A program made the position numbers and the translations under genes. From a virus, in IMG/VR virus record IMGVR_UViG_3300028024_000013, positions 1 to 52,313 of that record: a stretch of DNA of 52,313 bases. One strand, 5' to 3'. Within the stretch, counting starts at the first letter, position 1; each line of letters starts with the position of its first letter. Below the pieces are notes generated by a model, which saw only the letters and a program-made list of their open reading frames with translations, had not been told where the DNA came from and did no database searches. Shown here piece by piece: positions 8,754 to 16,806 of this stretch.

Positions 8754-9008
8754 TCAGTGCACCTCGATAAGGGACGGCAGGCGGTTCGCAATCTCGCGAC
8801 CGACTTCTTTTCCGTACGCGTCCTGAACTGCAGACTGCAGGCGACGGACCAGCGTCTTCGCGTTCGCCCCATCCTTGCGTGCGCTATCGAGCAGCGTGTC
8901 CCATGTGGGAACGAGACCGCGATCCGCGAGCATCGGCAGGCTGATTTCCAGCGGCACACCGTGCGTGGCATGCCAGCGCCACACCTCAGTGCCGGGAATG
9001 CATTTCAC
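8754..9008 (-). CDS. Small hypothetical late protein
   Basis: An 84-residue protein with a GTG start placed directly after the upstream TGA. The first half (EVWRWHATHGVPLEISLPML) is followed by a predicted amphipathic helical region (about residues 40-80: LLDSARKDGANAKTLVRRL and beyond). No family is recognised. It is unlike its beta-rich neighbours and could be an assembly or chaperone-like factor for one of them; that is inference from position and helix content only. Confidence 0.5.
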   Translation of the reverse strand: MKCIPGTEVWRWHATHGVPLEISLPMLADRGLVPTWDTLLDSARKDGANAKTLVRRLQSAVQDAYGKEVGREIANRLPSLIEVH

Positions 9009-9413
9009 TCAGGGATTCCCGTCCGTGATCGAGGCCGTGCTGATGGCCACAGTCCCGCCCAGCACAATCGAGGTCGAATCGAGCTGGAGATCCCCAGTGC
9101 CGGCGCTCACGGTCGAGACCGTCATGTCCAGCACGTGTGTCGTGCCGTTCGACTGCACGATACGAGCCCACGTTGCCGTGCCGGTTGCCGCCGCAGAATT
9201 CGCAGGCGAAATCGTATTGAGCGTGAGTACGCCACTCGACGCTGCGGGCGCGAACGTCGCATTGCACGTGAGCTGCGCGAGCAGATTGGTTGCGGCGCCA
9301 CCGGTCGCCGGCTGTGTACCGTCATAGATACGCAGCAGGGCCGAGCTGCCGGCCTGTGTCGTGATGGCGTTCAGGCGGTTGTTGCGCAGGGTTACTGCGA
9401 ATCGCATGGTCAT
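9009..9413 (-). CDS. Phage structural protein, beta-type, 134 aa
   Basis: A 134-residue protein starting MTMRFAVTLRNNRLNAITT, with SALLRIYDGTQPATGG, ANSAAATGTATWARIVQSNGT and LQLDSTSIVLGGTV following. This pattern recurs in phage tail or baseplate-region proteins of unassigned function. It is all beta, without Cys pairs, TM segments or signal peptide. It overlaps the upstream stop by 4 bp (ATGA). Probably a trimeric or oligomeric appendage connector; the specific role is unknown. Confidence 0.6.
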   Translation of the reverse strand: MTMRFAVTLRNNRLNAITTQAGSSALLRIYDGTQPATGGAATNLLAQLTCNATFAPAASSGVLTLNTISPANSAAATGTATWARIVQSNGTTHVLDMTVSTVSAGTGDLQLDSTSIVLGGTVAISTASITDGNP

Positions 9414-9595
9414 TTGGCAGCCCTCCGCGCTTCGACTTTCGCGACGAGTTCGTCCGCCGTAGGTGCACGGCCTCCGGTCTCGCGCATGAGTTCCTCGAGG
9501 CCTTCCGCATCGAGGGACTTGCGGGCAGCCTCGATCATGTCGGGCGGCGGCGTGACCGTGCCCCCTAATACGGGTCGATACATTTCAGACTCCAA
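9410..9595 (-). CDS. Small hypothetical protein (61 aa)
   Basis: A 61-residue protein that starts just downstream of the intrinsic terminator at 9594-9620. The first 17 residues are extended (PVLGGTVTPPP) and the rest is predicted helical and charged (MIEAARKSLDAEGLEELMRE). An internal methionine at residue 5 is an alternative start. The terminator tail overlaps its 5' end, so transcripts that read through would have the hairpin close to its ribosome site. No family is recognised. Confidence 0.5.
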   Translation of the reverse strand: MESEMYRPVLGGTVTPPPDMIEAARKSLDAEGLEELMRETGGRAPTADELVAKVEARRAAK

Positions 9596-9620
9596 AAAAA
9601 GAAAACCCGCCGAAGCGGGT
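9594..9620 (-). terminator. Intrinsic terminator inside the late block
   Basis: On the minus strand a 6-bp stem (ACCCGC/GCGGGT) with a TTCG tetraloop is followed by a T-rich tail (TTTTC then seven T). It sits between the genes at 9658-10068 and 9410-9595. A second weaker hairpin (CCTGC/GCAGG, 9632-9647) lies just upstream. Genes downstream on the same strand would need read-through. Confidence 0.85.
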
Positions 9621-9657
9621 CAGTGAACGAACCTGCAGAGAAGCAGGCAGAGGGATC

Positions 9658-10068
9658 TCAGGAATCGGCTAGACGGAAATTTGATGGCGCAGCGAGTTTC
9701 GCAAACGCTAAAGGGCCAGCCACCCGGGCTGTTTCACCCTCGATGCCGGCGCCGTTGACCGCCCTGATCGAAAAATGATACGTGCCGTTCGCATTCGCGA
9801 GTGACGGCGCAGTGAGCAGATCGTAAACATCGACATCTGCCAGCATCACATCGGGTGTGGCCGTGTCATCCGGCGGCGAGTCCTTCTTGATCCGGATGTT
9901 GTACCCTGCCGCGCCCTCAACCTTGTCCCACCTGAGAAAGCGATTTGCCACGAGCCATGCTCCGAATGATGTTTGGACTCGCCAGTCGAAACTGACGAGA
10001 ATCGAGAAATCGAGAAGCTCTACGCGAGCGCCAGGCTCGGCGAGCTCGTACACCACATCAGCGCACAA
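9658..10068 (-). CDS. Fibronectin-III-like domain protein
   Basis: A 136-residue protein. Residues about 45-125 follow an FN3-type pattern: LRWDKVEGAAGYNIRIKKD, a middle loop, then GTYHFSIRAVNGAGIEGETA. FN3 domains are frequent in phage tail surfaces and may bind carbohydrate. The annotated TTG start overlaps the upstream stop by 11 bp; in-frame GTG codons a few residues downstream are alternatives, because no clear ribosome site decides. It is the last gene before an intrinsic terminator. Confidence 0.55.
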   Translation of the reverse strand: MCADVVYELAEPGARVELLDFSILVSFDWRVQTSFGAWLVANRFLRWDKVEGAAGYNIRIKKDSPPDDTATPDVMLADVDVYDLLTAPSLANANGTYHFSIRAVNGAGIEGETARVAGPLAFAKLAAPSNFRLADS

Positions 10069-10723
10069 GACTGCCGCCCACGATGCTCTTCGCGCGGATG
10101 TCCGAGATCAAAGGACCTGCCGTCGCGCCTGTCGAAGACGGCAGTACGGTCCACGATACGAGACAGGTGCCGGTATCGATGCCATCGAAAGCCGAGAGCG
10201 TGAACTGTCCCGATCCGACGATGATTGGCGTGCCGACGATGACCTTCGCCGTCTCGTCGTAGGCCGTGCCGGTCGGGGCCTGTCCGTCCTGTAGCCTGAT
10301 GACGAGCGCATCGCTCTCAGGGTTCGAGAAGAATCCCGAGACGCCCTGACTGACCGCCACACCCACCGTAAACGTCAGCGCCTGATTCGCCCCGTTCGGG
10401 ATGACGTTATTGACGTACTGTTTCTGGTTCGGACCAAATCCGAGAAGCTGTCGGCTCCAGTGCGCGACGAAGAACGACTGACGTGCGCTTGAGCCGAAGG
10501 TCTGGATAGTCGCGATGCCATCGGGACTCAGCGTGACCTGATTGCCTTCCTGATCGATGTTGTCGTAGACGGCGAAGTCGCCCTGAAACACCGAAGGGTT
10601 CGCGTCCGACCAGATCGACTGGCTGTTTTCGCTGTCAATGGTCTCGACCAGTGTCCGGCCGAGTGCACCCGCATAGGTTGCAAGCCGCGGCAGCGGCGAG
10701 ATGCCATCGAAGATGCCGATCAC
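10058..10723 (-). CDS. Hypothetical late structural protein
   Basis: A 221-residue protein with a GTG start overlapping the upstream stop (TAGTG). The N-terminal region includes VETIDSENSQSIWSDANPS and VTLSPDGIATIQTFGSS. The C-terminal half has beta-strand patterns (IIVGSGQFTLSAFDG). No enzymatic motif, TM segment or signal peptide is seen. Coupled spacing with the genes on both sides suggests that it works with them, probably as an appendage subunit. I do not recognise the family. Confidence 0.5.
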   Translation of the reverse strand: MIGIFDGISPLPRLATYAGALGRTLVETIDSENSQSIWSDANPSVFQGDFAVYDNIDQEGNQVTLSPDGIATIQTFGSSARQSFFVAHWSRQLLGFGPNQKQYVNNVIPNGANQALTFTVGVAVSQGVSGFFSNPESDALVIRLQDGQAPTGTAYDETAKVIVGTPIIVGSGQFTLSAFDGIDTGTCLVSWTVLPSSTGATAGPLISDIRAKSIVGGSLVR

Positions 10724-11286
10724 TACATCACCAGTACGCGATCGCCGACGGCAAAGGCGGCATCCGGGGCCTGCGTGAACGTAACGCTGGCGCTACCGGA
10801 TGACAGCGTATGCGTCGCGATCACAGCGTAGTTGCCCGCGATTGAAGCCCCATACCCCGAATAGATCTGTCTGTTGCGCAGACGGTTGGACGGCAACCCG
10901 ATTCCCGCGATGACCATGCCGAGCGAAGTCACCGAGGACACCACCCCCGGATACATCAGGACGTAGGTGCCGCGATTCAGGATCGAGAAGCAGGCGAGAA
11001 TCGCATTTACCGTTTCGCCGTCGATGATGGCGCCGATGAGCGCGATCGAGTAGTCCTCGTGCGCGACGTAGAAGGCATCCGTCGTGTCGAGCGTGCCGTA
11101 CTGAAGGCCGGTTACGGAATCGAAGTTCGGCGTATCGACAATGCCAGTCGTGAACTCGGTTGTGCTGCCGCCCTTGTAGACGCGCAGTGATCCCGCAACC
11201 GAGCGCGCGATCGAGCCACCGGTCTTCGCGTTCGTGCTCCACGGGAATTTCACCGGCTGGCCGGGCAGATGATCGCCGAGATACAT
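10723..11286 (-). CDS. Recurrent phage appendage protein (YLGD family)
   Basis: A 187-residue protein opening MYLGDHLPGQPVKFPWSTN, then SLRVYKGGSTTEFTTGIV, TGLQYGTLDTTDAFYVAHEDY and SIALIGAIIDGETVNAILACFSI. This order of motifs recurs in many phage late regions, usually annotated only as structural or hypothetical. The C-terminal 60 residues form a separate beta-type unit (SASVTFTQAPDAAFAVGDRVL). It is probably a virion surface or tail-fibre base component. Coupled to the next gene by a TAGTG overlap. Confidence 0.6.
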   Translation of the reverse strand: MYLGDHLPGQPVKFPWSTNAKTGGSIARSVAGSLRVYKGGSTTEFTTGIVDTPNFDSVTGLQYGTLDTTDAFYVAHEDYSIALIGAIIDGETVNAILACFSILNRGTYVLMYPGVVSSVTSLGMVIAGIGLPSNRLRNRQIYSGYGASIAGNYAVIATHTLSSGSASVTFTQAPDAAFAVGDRVLVM

Positions 11287-11290
11287 GTCG

Positions 11291-12004
11291 TTACGTGCCT
11301 GCCGGGTTCGATCCGGATACGGTTCCGCCCGGAGCGGGCGCCCAGTGGAAGCTGTGTGTCACGAGACCAATCGGAAGTGACCAGTCCGTCACACCTGAAA
11401 AGAGTCGTACGACCGTGATGGAGAACGGCAGCGCCGCCGTCTCGCCGGTCGTATTGATGCCATACACCGTGAACGGGCCGAAATTGCCCCGCACGGTCGG
11501 CGTACCGTTGATCGTCCCCGTCAGTTCATCAAACGTCAGTCCATTGATGGCGGCATCGATGTCCGGCGCGATACGAAACGAAGTTGCGCCCGTGAAGACG
11601 TTGCAGACCTTCGCCGCGATCGTCTGGTCGACCACATACGATTCCGAGGAGATGACTCCTGCGAGAATCGGCGCGATCGGTGAAAAGACAATCAGCGAGC
11701 CGAGATCGCTTGGCGTCGCGAGACCTGATGTCGCCCCGGTCCCGATGAGTTGGATCGCGACACCAACCTGGCTCGTCGAGCCTGATGGCGTGCCGGACAG
11801 GACCCCCGCCGAGAAAGTGAGCCCGAGTCCAGCGAAGGTCCCAGGCGTCGCCTCCGTGACGTTGACGACTTCCTCGTCGGACTGCCAGCGCGCGTTGAAA
11901 TCGATCGGCGGGATGGCCACGCCCTGCTGAAACGTGATCGTCGCTAAGTCAGGTCCGATGAAGCGAGGCGCGAGACCGGATATGCCCCAAACGACATCGG
12001 CCAT
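11291..12004 (-). CDS. Protein with putative Ig-type (He_PIG-like) domains
   Basis: A 237-residue protein. Two stretches fit the He_PIG/cadherin-like signature: LGLTFSAGVLSGTPSG near residue 60 and INGLTFDELTGTINGTPTV near residue 165. Two or more beta-sandwich domains in tandem are therefore likely. No signal peptide or TM segment is seen. It follows the large exported beta-helix gene at one base spacing and may form a stalk or adaptor with it; that link is inference. Confidence 0.6.
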   Translation of the reverse strand: MADVVWGISGLAPRFIGPDLATITFQQGVAIPPIDFNARWQSDEEVVNVTEATPGTFAGLGLTFSAGVLSGTPSGSTSQVGVAIQLIGTGATSGLATPSDLGSLIVFSPIAPILAGVISSESYVVDQTIAAKVCNVFTGATSFRIAPDIDAAINGLTFDELTGTINGTPTVRGNFGPFTVYGINTTGETAALPFSITVVRLFSGVTDWSLPIGLVTHSFHWAPAPGGTVSGSNPAGT

Positions 12005-12005
12005 T

Positions 12006-15000
12006 TCACTGCACAGCCCCGCGGTTCTTCCACACTACGCCACGCGATCCGTCATCGTTCGTCGTCATGAGCCAGATCGGACTGTTCACCACCCGCGTCA
12101 CGCTCGTCTGCACGGTGATGACTCCGGTCAGGGGGTTGCCACCGTCCGCAATCTGCGTGGGGTTGCACTCGGTGACCTTGGATGTCGCCGCAGGACCGAC
12201 GCAAATCCAGTCGCCGTATTCCCGATGGAGTCCGCCCCACGTATAGGATGCCATGCCGTAGTCGTCCTTCATGACGAAGGGATCGGCGACCGTGAACGAT
12301 GTCCCGCTACCCACCGCGGAGACTTTCGTGATCGGCGCGGCATCACCAAGGCCAACCGTATTCGTCGGCGAGAGCGCCAGGCCGGCCCTGCTCGGGACGG
12401 GGGTAGTCGTGCCGTTCGCGAACTTCAGCGGCGTGAGCGTGTTGTTGCAGACGTTCGCTGGCCACTTCGTGCAGTCGGCCCACGAGACCGTGCCCGAACC
12501 ATTGCCGCCGAGCGAGAATTGAGCCGCGGTGCCAGGCCCGCTTGCGATGTTGTAGTCGTAGACCGAGTCCCGCCAGTCATTGGCGTACGTGCCCTTGCCC
12601 AGCACGGTCATGTTCTTCTTGATCCATGGCACGGTCGTCGAGCCACTGTTGCGACCGTCGAGCATGCCCATGAAGATGTTGTTCCGGAGCAGCACTCCGG
12701 AGCAGTTGCGCGTGTCGGCGTTCGTCGGAAATGACACGTCGAGATCCGTCGGGAAAATCCCGGCGTGGCCGTACATCGTGTTGTTGTAGATCTTCTGCTG
12801 GCCAATCGTGTACGGCAGCACCGAATTTGCAGAGCCGAATGACAGTCCGCAGGTCGTCGACATGGACGCAACCGGGGATGTGATCTGCTTGTTGTAGAAG
12901 TAATTGCCCCGGACGATGACGCCGATGCCCCAGAGCTCCATGGAGTAGTTCCACGTCCTGCGCTCGCCGTCTGCGCCGGCGTCGTACATCTCGTTGTCTT
13001 CGACGGTCACCGGCCCGTAGGCTGCTGGAAAGGCAATCGAGCCGTGGACCTGATCGTGATTGCCGGCGCCTACTTCGAGCGTGTGATTGCCACGGGCCGT
13101 CGGATTGCGGGGCGGCACATCGGCGAAGTCACCCCAGTAGTTCGAGACCACATTCCGCCGCGCCACCTGCCATGGGCCGCGCAACATCAGGGTCTTGTGC
13201 CCCCCGCGCCGGAAGATTGAATCGATGACGACCGAGTGATGCGAGCCGAAGAAGAAGAGATCGCCCGAGTCATCCTTGTTGTAGGTGCCATCGGCGAACA
13301 GCCCCTGGTTGGCGCCGTGGTCGTAGCCCTCGACGTTCTTCACCAGCATGTAGCCGGAATCCTGAAAGATGTCGTTGGCCGTAAATCCATTACCCGTGCC
13401 GCCGCCGTGCCAGGTCTGGTTGATGAAGGCGATGTGCGAGGACTGACGCACCAGCAGCGCATGGCGGTTGGTATAGCAGTTGAAGATCGGCGCCGTGTTG
13501 TTGCGAGCACAGCCGATGTTGAACTGCGAGTGATCCCCGAGCCTCAAGCCGGTGCGATCCTCGAGGCCCCCGTCCACAATCCAGTAATGGCAATTGGTCC
13601 AGTCGCTGATGCCCTTGTCGTTGCCGGCATCGGAACTGAAGATGATGTGATCGCCCTGACGGACACGGACCGTAATCTCGTGGCCTGCCGTGCCACTCAC
13701 GCCGTTGCAGACGAGCTTCGGCCAGATCTCGGTCGCCCCGGGAACCGTCGTGCGCAGCTCGAGAATGTCATCGGGCACCCGCTGCGAAATCGCAGCCGTC
13801 GCGAGCTGCAGGTCGGTGTAGTTGCAGCCGACCCGGCACGCGGTATGCGTCGGGTCCGGAATGGTGTCCGGGGGTTTGTCGCACTCCGGGCAAGAATCCC
13901 GGAAGCCACCGCTGGCCGCAATCTGCACCTGATTCTGACCCGTGCGGGATGCTGCAAGCGATTTCCAGCCCGTCCCGTCATTCCAGCGCCAGGCGAACAA
14001 GGAGACCGCCGTGGGAATATGGAACCGGCCGTTGGTCTCTATCGTGAAATCCTGCACGCCCGAGCCGTTCTTGCAGCCTGCCCCCGGGGTGCGGGTAACC
14101 GTCCGGACATGGACCTGACTGTTGCTCGTGAGGTCATTGGCCGGATTCGAATCGCCGAACCGGTTGACGTGACCTGAAGCGGTCGAGAATGGAATCAGCG
14201 TCCCGAGATCGAAGTAACACTCCCCTGTCGGCGCATCGATAGTAACGGCCTTGCTCGCGACCGTACCGACATTCGTCGTCACCCTGACTGACCGCGATCC
14301 GAAACGGCAGTTGCCCTGAACCGCATCCACCTGGATATCGGTCGCAGACCACGAGTCCACGGTGAACGTCGAGGTCATGGCGCCGTCGACGCACTGGACG
14401 CTGCCCGTGCCCTGACTCGCACCGAACCCCGTCCCGATGACGTGCAGGTTCGTTTCCGTGGAGGTCAGGACGTTGTCGCCCGAGACGCTCGTGATCGCCG
14501 GGGCGCCCCCGCCCGAAGCTTTCAGGAAGATCATTACCGAGTTCTGCGTGGAGACACTCGGATTGCCGGTGATCAGCAGGTCCTGCTGGGCAATCGCGGT
14601 CAGCGTCGTCTGGATCGAATACGCGACCGCCATCGCGTTCGAACCGAAGGCGGCGTCTGCCGTCTCGGTGAAGTTCGGCGCAACCGCAACGCTCGTCCAC
14701 GTGTTGTTCGAGCGGCCAACGTAAATTGCCGCTTCATTCGCCGCGGTCGGTGTCAGCGCCGGGATGCGAAAGGCAGTCTGTGAACTCGCGTTCGCCGTGT
14801 TCGAGACATCCACGACCGAGGCGATGTTGGTCGTATCGACACCGCGGAAGACCAGACACTGCGCCTGCAGCGTCGTCGTAGTGCCGGGGTTGACGGTAGG
14901 ATTGGCGTCAGATCCCGCCGCAATGTGACCGTAGAGCTTCGTGCTGATGCCATTGGCGGCGAGCTCTGTGAATCCTGAAGGCGTCGGAACGGTGCCCGAC

Positions 15001-15170
15001 CCGTCGAACTCGATAGCGACGATCCGCAGGTCGTTGGCTATCGCGGCCGGGCAGACGACAGTCTTCGTCGTCCCCGTATTCGATTGCATGACGGCGCCAG
15101 AACCCACAAAGGTAATGGCCGCCAGCGCCCATCCGGGCGATAGCAGGATGAGCGCAAGCAGATAGCGCAA
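12006..15170 (-). CDS. Large right-handed beta-helix protein with Sec signal peptide
   Basis: A 1,054-residue protein from the TTG at 15170. That start is preferred because GAGG lies 6 bases upstream and it yields a clean signal peptide (MRYLLALILLSPGWALA, cleavage after ALA). A longer TTG start at 15203 would lie inside the terminator hairpin. After about 220 beta-type residues comes an IPT/TIG-like domain (about 235-330). A Cys-rich linker follows, then, from about residue 460 (GCNYTDLQLATAAI), a parallel beta-helix region of the pectate-lyase/NosD type. There are about 20 cysteines, which suits an oxidising compartment. It is the first gene after Q and its terminator. Sec export is unusual for a virion protein; it may be a secreted or surface protein carried by the phage, or a spike with an unusual assembly route. 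Confidence 0.7.
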   Translation of the reverse strand: MRYLLALILLSPGWALAAITFVGSGAVMQSNTGTTKTVVCPAAIANDLRIVAIEFDGSGTVPTPSGFTELAANGISTKLYGHIAAGSDANPTVNPGTTTTLQAQCLVFRGVDTTNIASVVDVSNTANASSQTAFRIPALTPTAANEAAIYVGRSNNTWTSVAVAPNFTETADAAFGSNAMAVAYSIQTTLTAIAQQDLLITGNPSVSTQNSVMIFLKASGGGAPAITSVSGDNVLTSTETNLHVIGTGFGASQGTGSVQCVDGAMTSTFTVDSWSATDIQVDAVQGNCRFGSRSVRVTTNVGTVASKAVTIDAPTGECYFDLGTLIPFSTASGHVNRFGDSNPANDLTSNSQVHVRTVTRTPGAGCKNGSGVQDFTIETNGRFHIPTAVSLFAWRWNDGTGWKSLAASRTGQNQVQIAASGGFRDSCPECDKPPDTIPDPTHTACRVGCNYTDLQLATAAISQRVPDDILELRTTVPGATEIWPKLVCNGVSGTAGHEITVRVRQGDHIIFSSDAGNDKGISDWTNCHYWIVDGGLEDRTGLRLGDHSQFNIGCARNNTAPIFNCYTNRHALLVRQSSHIAFINQTWHGGGTGNGFTANDIFQDSGYMLVKNVEGYDHGANQGLFADGTYNKDDSGDLFFFGSHHSVVIDSIFRRGGHKTLMLRGPWQVARRNVVSNYWGDFADVPPRNPTARGNHTLEVGAGNHDQVHGSIAFPAAYGPVTVEDNEMYDAGADGERRTWNYSMELWGIGVIVRGNYFYNKQITSPVASMSTTCGLSFGSANSVLPYTIGQQKIYNNTMYGHAGIFPTDLDVSFPTNADTRNCSGVLLRNNIFMGMLDGRNSGSTTVPWIKKNMTVLGKGTYANDWRDSVYDYNIASGPGTAAQFSLGGNGSGTVSWADCTKWPANVCNNTLTPLKFANGTTTPVPSRAGLALSPTNTVGLGDAAPITKVSAVGSGTSFTVADPFVMKDDYGMASYTWGGLHREYGDWICVGPAATSKVTECNPTQIADGGNPLTGVITVQTSVTRVVNSPIWLMTTNDDGSRGVVWKNRGAVQ

Positions 15171-15187
15171 AGTTAGCCTCGTATATG

Positions 15188-15214
15188 AAAACGCCCCGCG
15201 CAAAGGCGAGGCGT
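15188..15214 (-). terminator. Intrinsic terminator between Q-like gene and late block
   Basis: On the minus strand a 9-bp stem (ACGCCTCGC with GCGGGGCGT, one G-U pair) is followed by TTTTC. It lies 19 bases after the stop of the Q-like gene and just before the first late gene. This matches the position of lambda tR', which Q overcomes. The T-tract is short, so strength is uncertain. Confidence 0.7.
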
Positions 15215-15232
15215 CAGAGCGACTGAAGGCGC

Positions 15233-15793
15233 TCAGCCGGTAACGGTCAGCTTCGTTCGATTGAGGGCCGTAAGGTTAAGATCGGCCGGGGAGAATTTCG
15301 GCAGCGTAGCCGTAATGGACTGCTTTGTAGCGGATTCTCTGCGCAGTGGCAAGCTCGCATCACATGCAGTCGGATCGAGCCTGGCAAATACCCAGAACTC
15401 GGCGCGGCCAACAGCCTCCCAGAACACGCGCTCCTTCATGCCGATGATCTTCGCCCGGTCTGACCACGACAGGTTGAACTCGGGGTCCCAGACGTACTTG
15501 ACGTGTATCGCGTCGTAGGTGCTCTCAGGCATGCCAACGAGCGCACGCTGCACTTCGAGTCCGTCACCGAAATAGACTTCGGCCCACCGTTGAGCTGACG
15601 CGCCTGACTGCCCGGCTGCCACACGTTCGTCGAGGATGCGGCCCATGAAGCTCTCAGAGTAGCCGTCGATGTGCCGGCGAATCGCACCCTGACTATTCAC
15701 GTACGTGTCACGACCTTGCCAGATGCGACGCTTCTGCCGGCCCCAGCGATTGCAGGCAAGGCGGACCCACTCCGGAATATCGCTACGGCTCAT
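15233..15793 (-). CDS. Putative Q-type late antiterminator
   Basis: A 186-residue protein. The N-terminal segment EWVRLACNRWGRQKRR resembles the Trp-rich opening of many phage Q/antitermination proteins. Residues about 80-145 (RALVGMPESTYDAIHVKYVW, then a helix-turn-helix pattern ending RAEFWVFARL) resemble the sigma-70 region-4-like domain of those proteins. The last 40 residues are Thr/Leu-rich and unlike the family. It sits last in the leftward early operon and directly ahead of a terminator and the late genes, as lambda Q does. It would let RNA polymerase read the late operon through its internal terminators. Confidence 0.65.
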   Translation of the reverse strand: MSRSDIPEWVRLACNRWGRQKRRIWQGRDTYVNSQGAIRRHIDGYSESFMGRILDERVAAGQSGASAQRWAEVYFGDGLEVQRALVGMPESTYDAIHVKYVWDPEFNLSWSDRAKIIGMKERVFWEAVGRAEFWVFARLDPTACDASLPLRRESATKQSITATLPKFSPADLNLTALNRTKLTVTG

Positions 15794-16056
15794 TCGACCC
15801 TCATCAATTGTGCGAACTCTTCGTCGGTAATGTGCGCGCGGAGACGTTCATCAGATTGTGTTTCACGGGGAACATGCGGTGAGACCGCATCATCAGTGGA
15901 ATATCTGTCGACAACGCGCTGTGAGCAGTGGAAGTCTTCGGCCAGTTTCGCATTCGTCGGTAGCTTGCGGAGGCGAGCGACGATGCGACGGCGGATGTCG
16001 GCGACGCGCTGGATGTAGGTGATCTGGTCCTTCGTCAGTACCGGCTTGCGGCTCAC
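15790..16056 (-). CDS. Small HTH-like protein
   Basis: An 88-residue basic protein. Residues about 10-52 (DQITYIQRVADIRRRIVARL, then LAEDFHCSQRVVDRYS) fit a helix-turn-helix in which AEDFHCSQRVVDRY would be the recognition part. It overlaps rusA upstream and the Q-like gene downstream by 4 bp each (ATGA). A regulatory or Q-accessory role is inferred from position. Confidence 0.55.
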   Translation of the reverse strand: MSRKPVLTKDQITYIQRVADIRRRIVARLRKLPTNAKLAEDFHCSQRVVDRYSTDDAVSPHVPRETQSDERLRAHITDEEFAQLMRVE

Positions 16057-16409
16057 TTAACTACCTCGATCCGGACGACCGTCTTTCGCTCCTTGCCGAC
16101 CATCTGGAATATCACCGGCTCGCCAATCACGGCGGGCGTGTCGTTGAGCAGGATTCCGTGCTGAACGAGCGAGTCCGTCAGGTATTTCGTGCCACCCCGG
16201 CAGTTGTCGGTGTCGAGCACACGTGAGCCGTAGCGCTCGATGGTAATTTTCGCTTTCTGAAGCTGGGGCCGGGCGAAGTAGTTCGCATTGCTGAGCCCTG
16301 CGCGGACGAGCCAGCTCCACTTCGAGCGGAGCTTGTGGTTCTTGGACCAGTGGCCGCGCAGAAGCTTGTTGAGCGAGGGAGTCGGCTCGTCGATCTCGAA
16401 GGTGATCAT
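16053..16409 (-). CDS. rusA: RusA-family Holliday junction resolvase
   Basis: A 118-residue protein starting at the ATG at 16409, which overlaps the previous stop (ATGA). The LDTDN motif has acidic residues at 66 and 68, Lys75 lies seven residues beyond Asp68, and LLND provides Asp90. These match the catalytic acidic and Lys residues of E. coli RusA (D70, D72, K76, D91). RusA cuts four-way junctions symmetrically and, in phages, resolves recombination intermediates and branched DNA before packaging. It lies in the early-left operon two genes ahead of Q, as in many lambdoid phages. Confidence 0.85.
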   Translation of the reverse strand: MITFEIDEPTPSLNKLLRGHWSKNHKLRSKWSWLVRAGLSNANYFARPQLQKAKITIERYGSRVLDTDNCRGGTKYLTDSLVQHGILLNDTPAVIGEPVIFQMVGKERKTVVRIEVVK

Positions 16410-16609
16410 TTGGACTCTCCCCCACGCAGAGCGATGCAAAGCCACGCGGTCCAGTACCAGCGGTGTTCATGGTGTCGAAGGCAGGACCAGCGCGGCTTTA
16501 TGCGCAGCTTCCCCTCAGGGATAATCCGCTCACGGTCAATCGCCTGCTGGCGGGTGATGACGCCCTTCATGAGCACTGACTTGAACTGCTCTTCGGTCCA
16601 GCGCGTCAC
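16406..16609 (-). CDS. Small hypothetical early protein (67 aa)
   Basis: A 67-residue basic protein with a helical N-terminus (TRWTEEQFKSVLMKGVIT) and a Trp/His-rich C-terminal half (RHHEHRWYWTAW). Both ends overlap neighbours by 4 bp. One Cys pair 14 residues apart and several His could hold a metal, but no standard motif is present. No family is recognised. Confidence 0.55.
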   Translation of the reverse strand: MTRWTEEQFKSVLMKGVITRQQAIDRERIIPEGKLRIKPRWSCLRHHEHRWYWTAWLCIALRGGESK

Positions 16610-16806
16610 TTTGCCCTCGCATCTGCTTCAGCTTTCAGGGCCTCGTCGATCTCTCTATCGAGCGCCTCGCCATCCCATGGCACCGCGCCGATCTTCGCCG
16701 TGTCGTCGATTGAAAGAACCTTGCTCATGCCGCTGCTCACCAGCGAGAACCATCTGCGACGCAGCCAACGATAGCGAGCGGCATCCCGTGCGTCCTCTGA
16801 AGTCAC
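16606..16806 (-). CDS. Small phage protein, DAARYRWLR type
   Basis: A 66-residue protein with the DAARYRWLRRRW segment near the N-terminus, seen in many short early phage proteins of unknown role. The C-terminal tail is charged and helical (ALDREIDEALKAEADARAK). The same tail ends the 18-codon open frame at 17117-17173, suggesting a past local duplication. Overlaps both neighbours by 4 bp. Confidence 0.6.
   Translation of the reverse strand: MTSEDARDAARYRWLRRRWFSLVSSGMSKVLSIDDTAKIGAVPWDGEALDREIDEALKAEADARAK

Noticed and set aside
9631-9647. Second terminator next to the one at 9594-9620
   Set aside because: CCTGC/GCAGG forms a small stem but has no T-tract, so it is mentioned only as an adjoining hairpin.
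13236-14177. Plus-strand frame of 313 codons inside the beta-helix gene
   Set aside because: The opposite strand has clear domains and a signal peptide; this frame is Arg/Val/Ala-rich antisense of GC-rich codons.
1-15203. Diversity-generating retroelement acting on the appendage genes
   Set aside because: No reverse transcriptase gene and no template/variable repeat pair with A-biased changes could be seen anywhere in the window.
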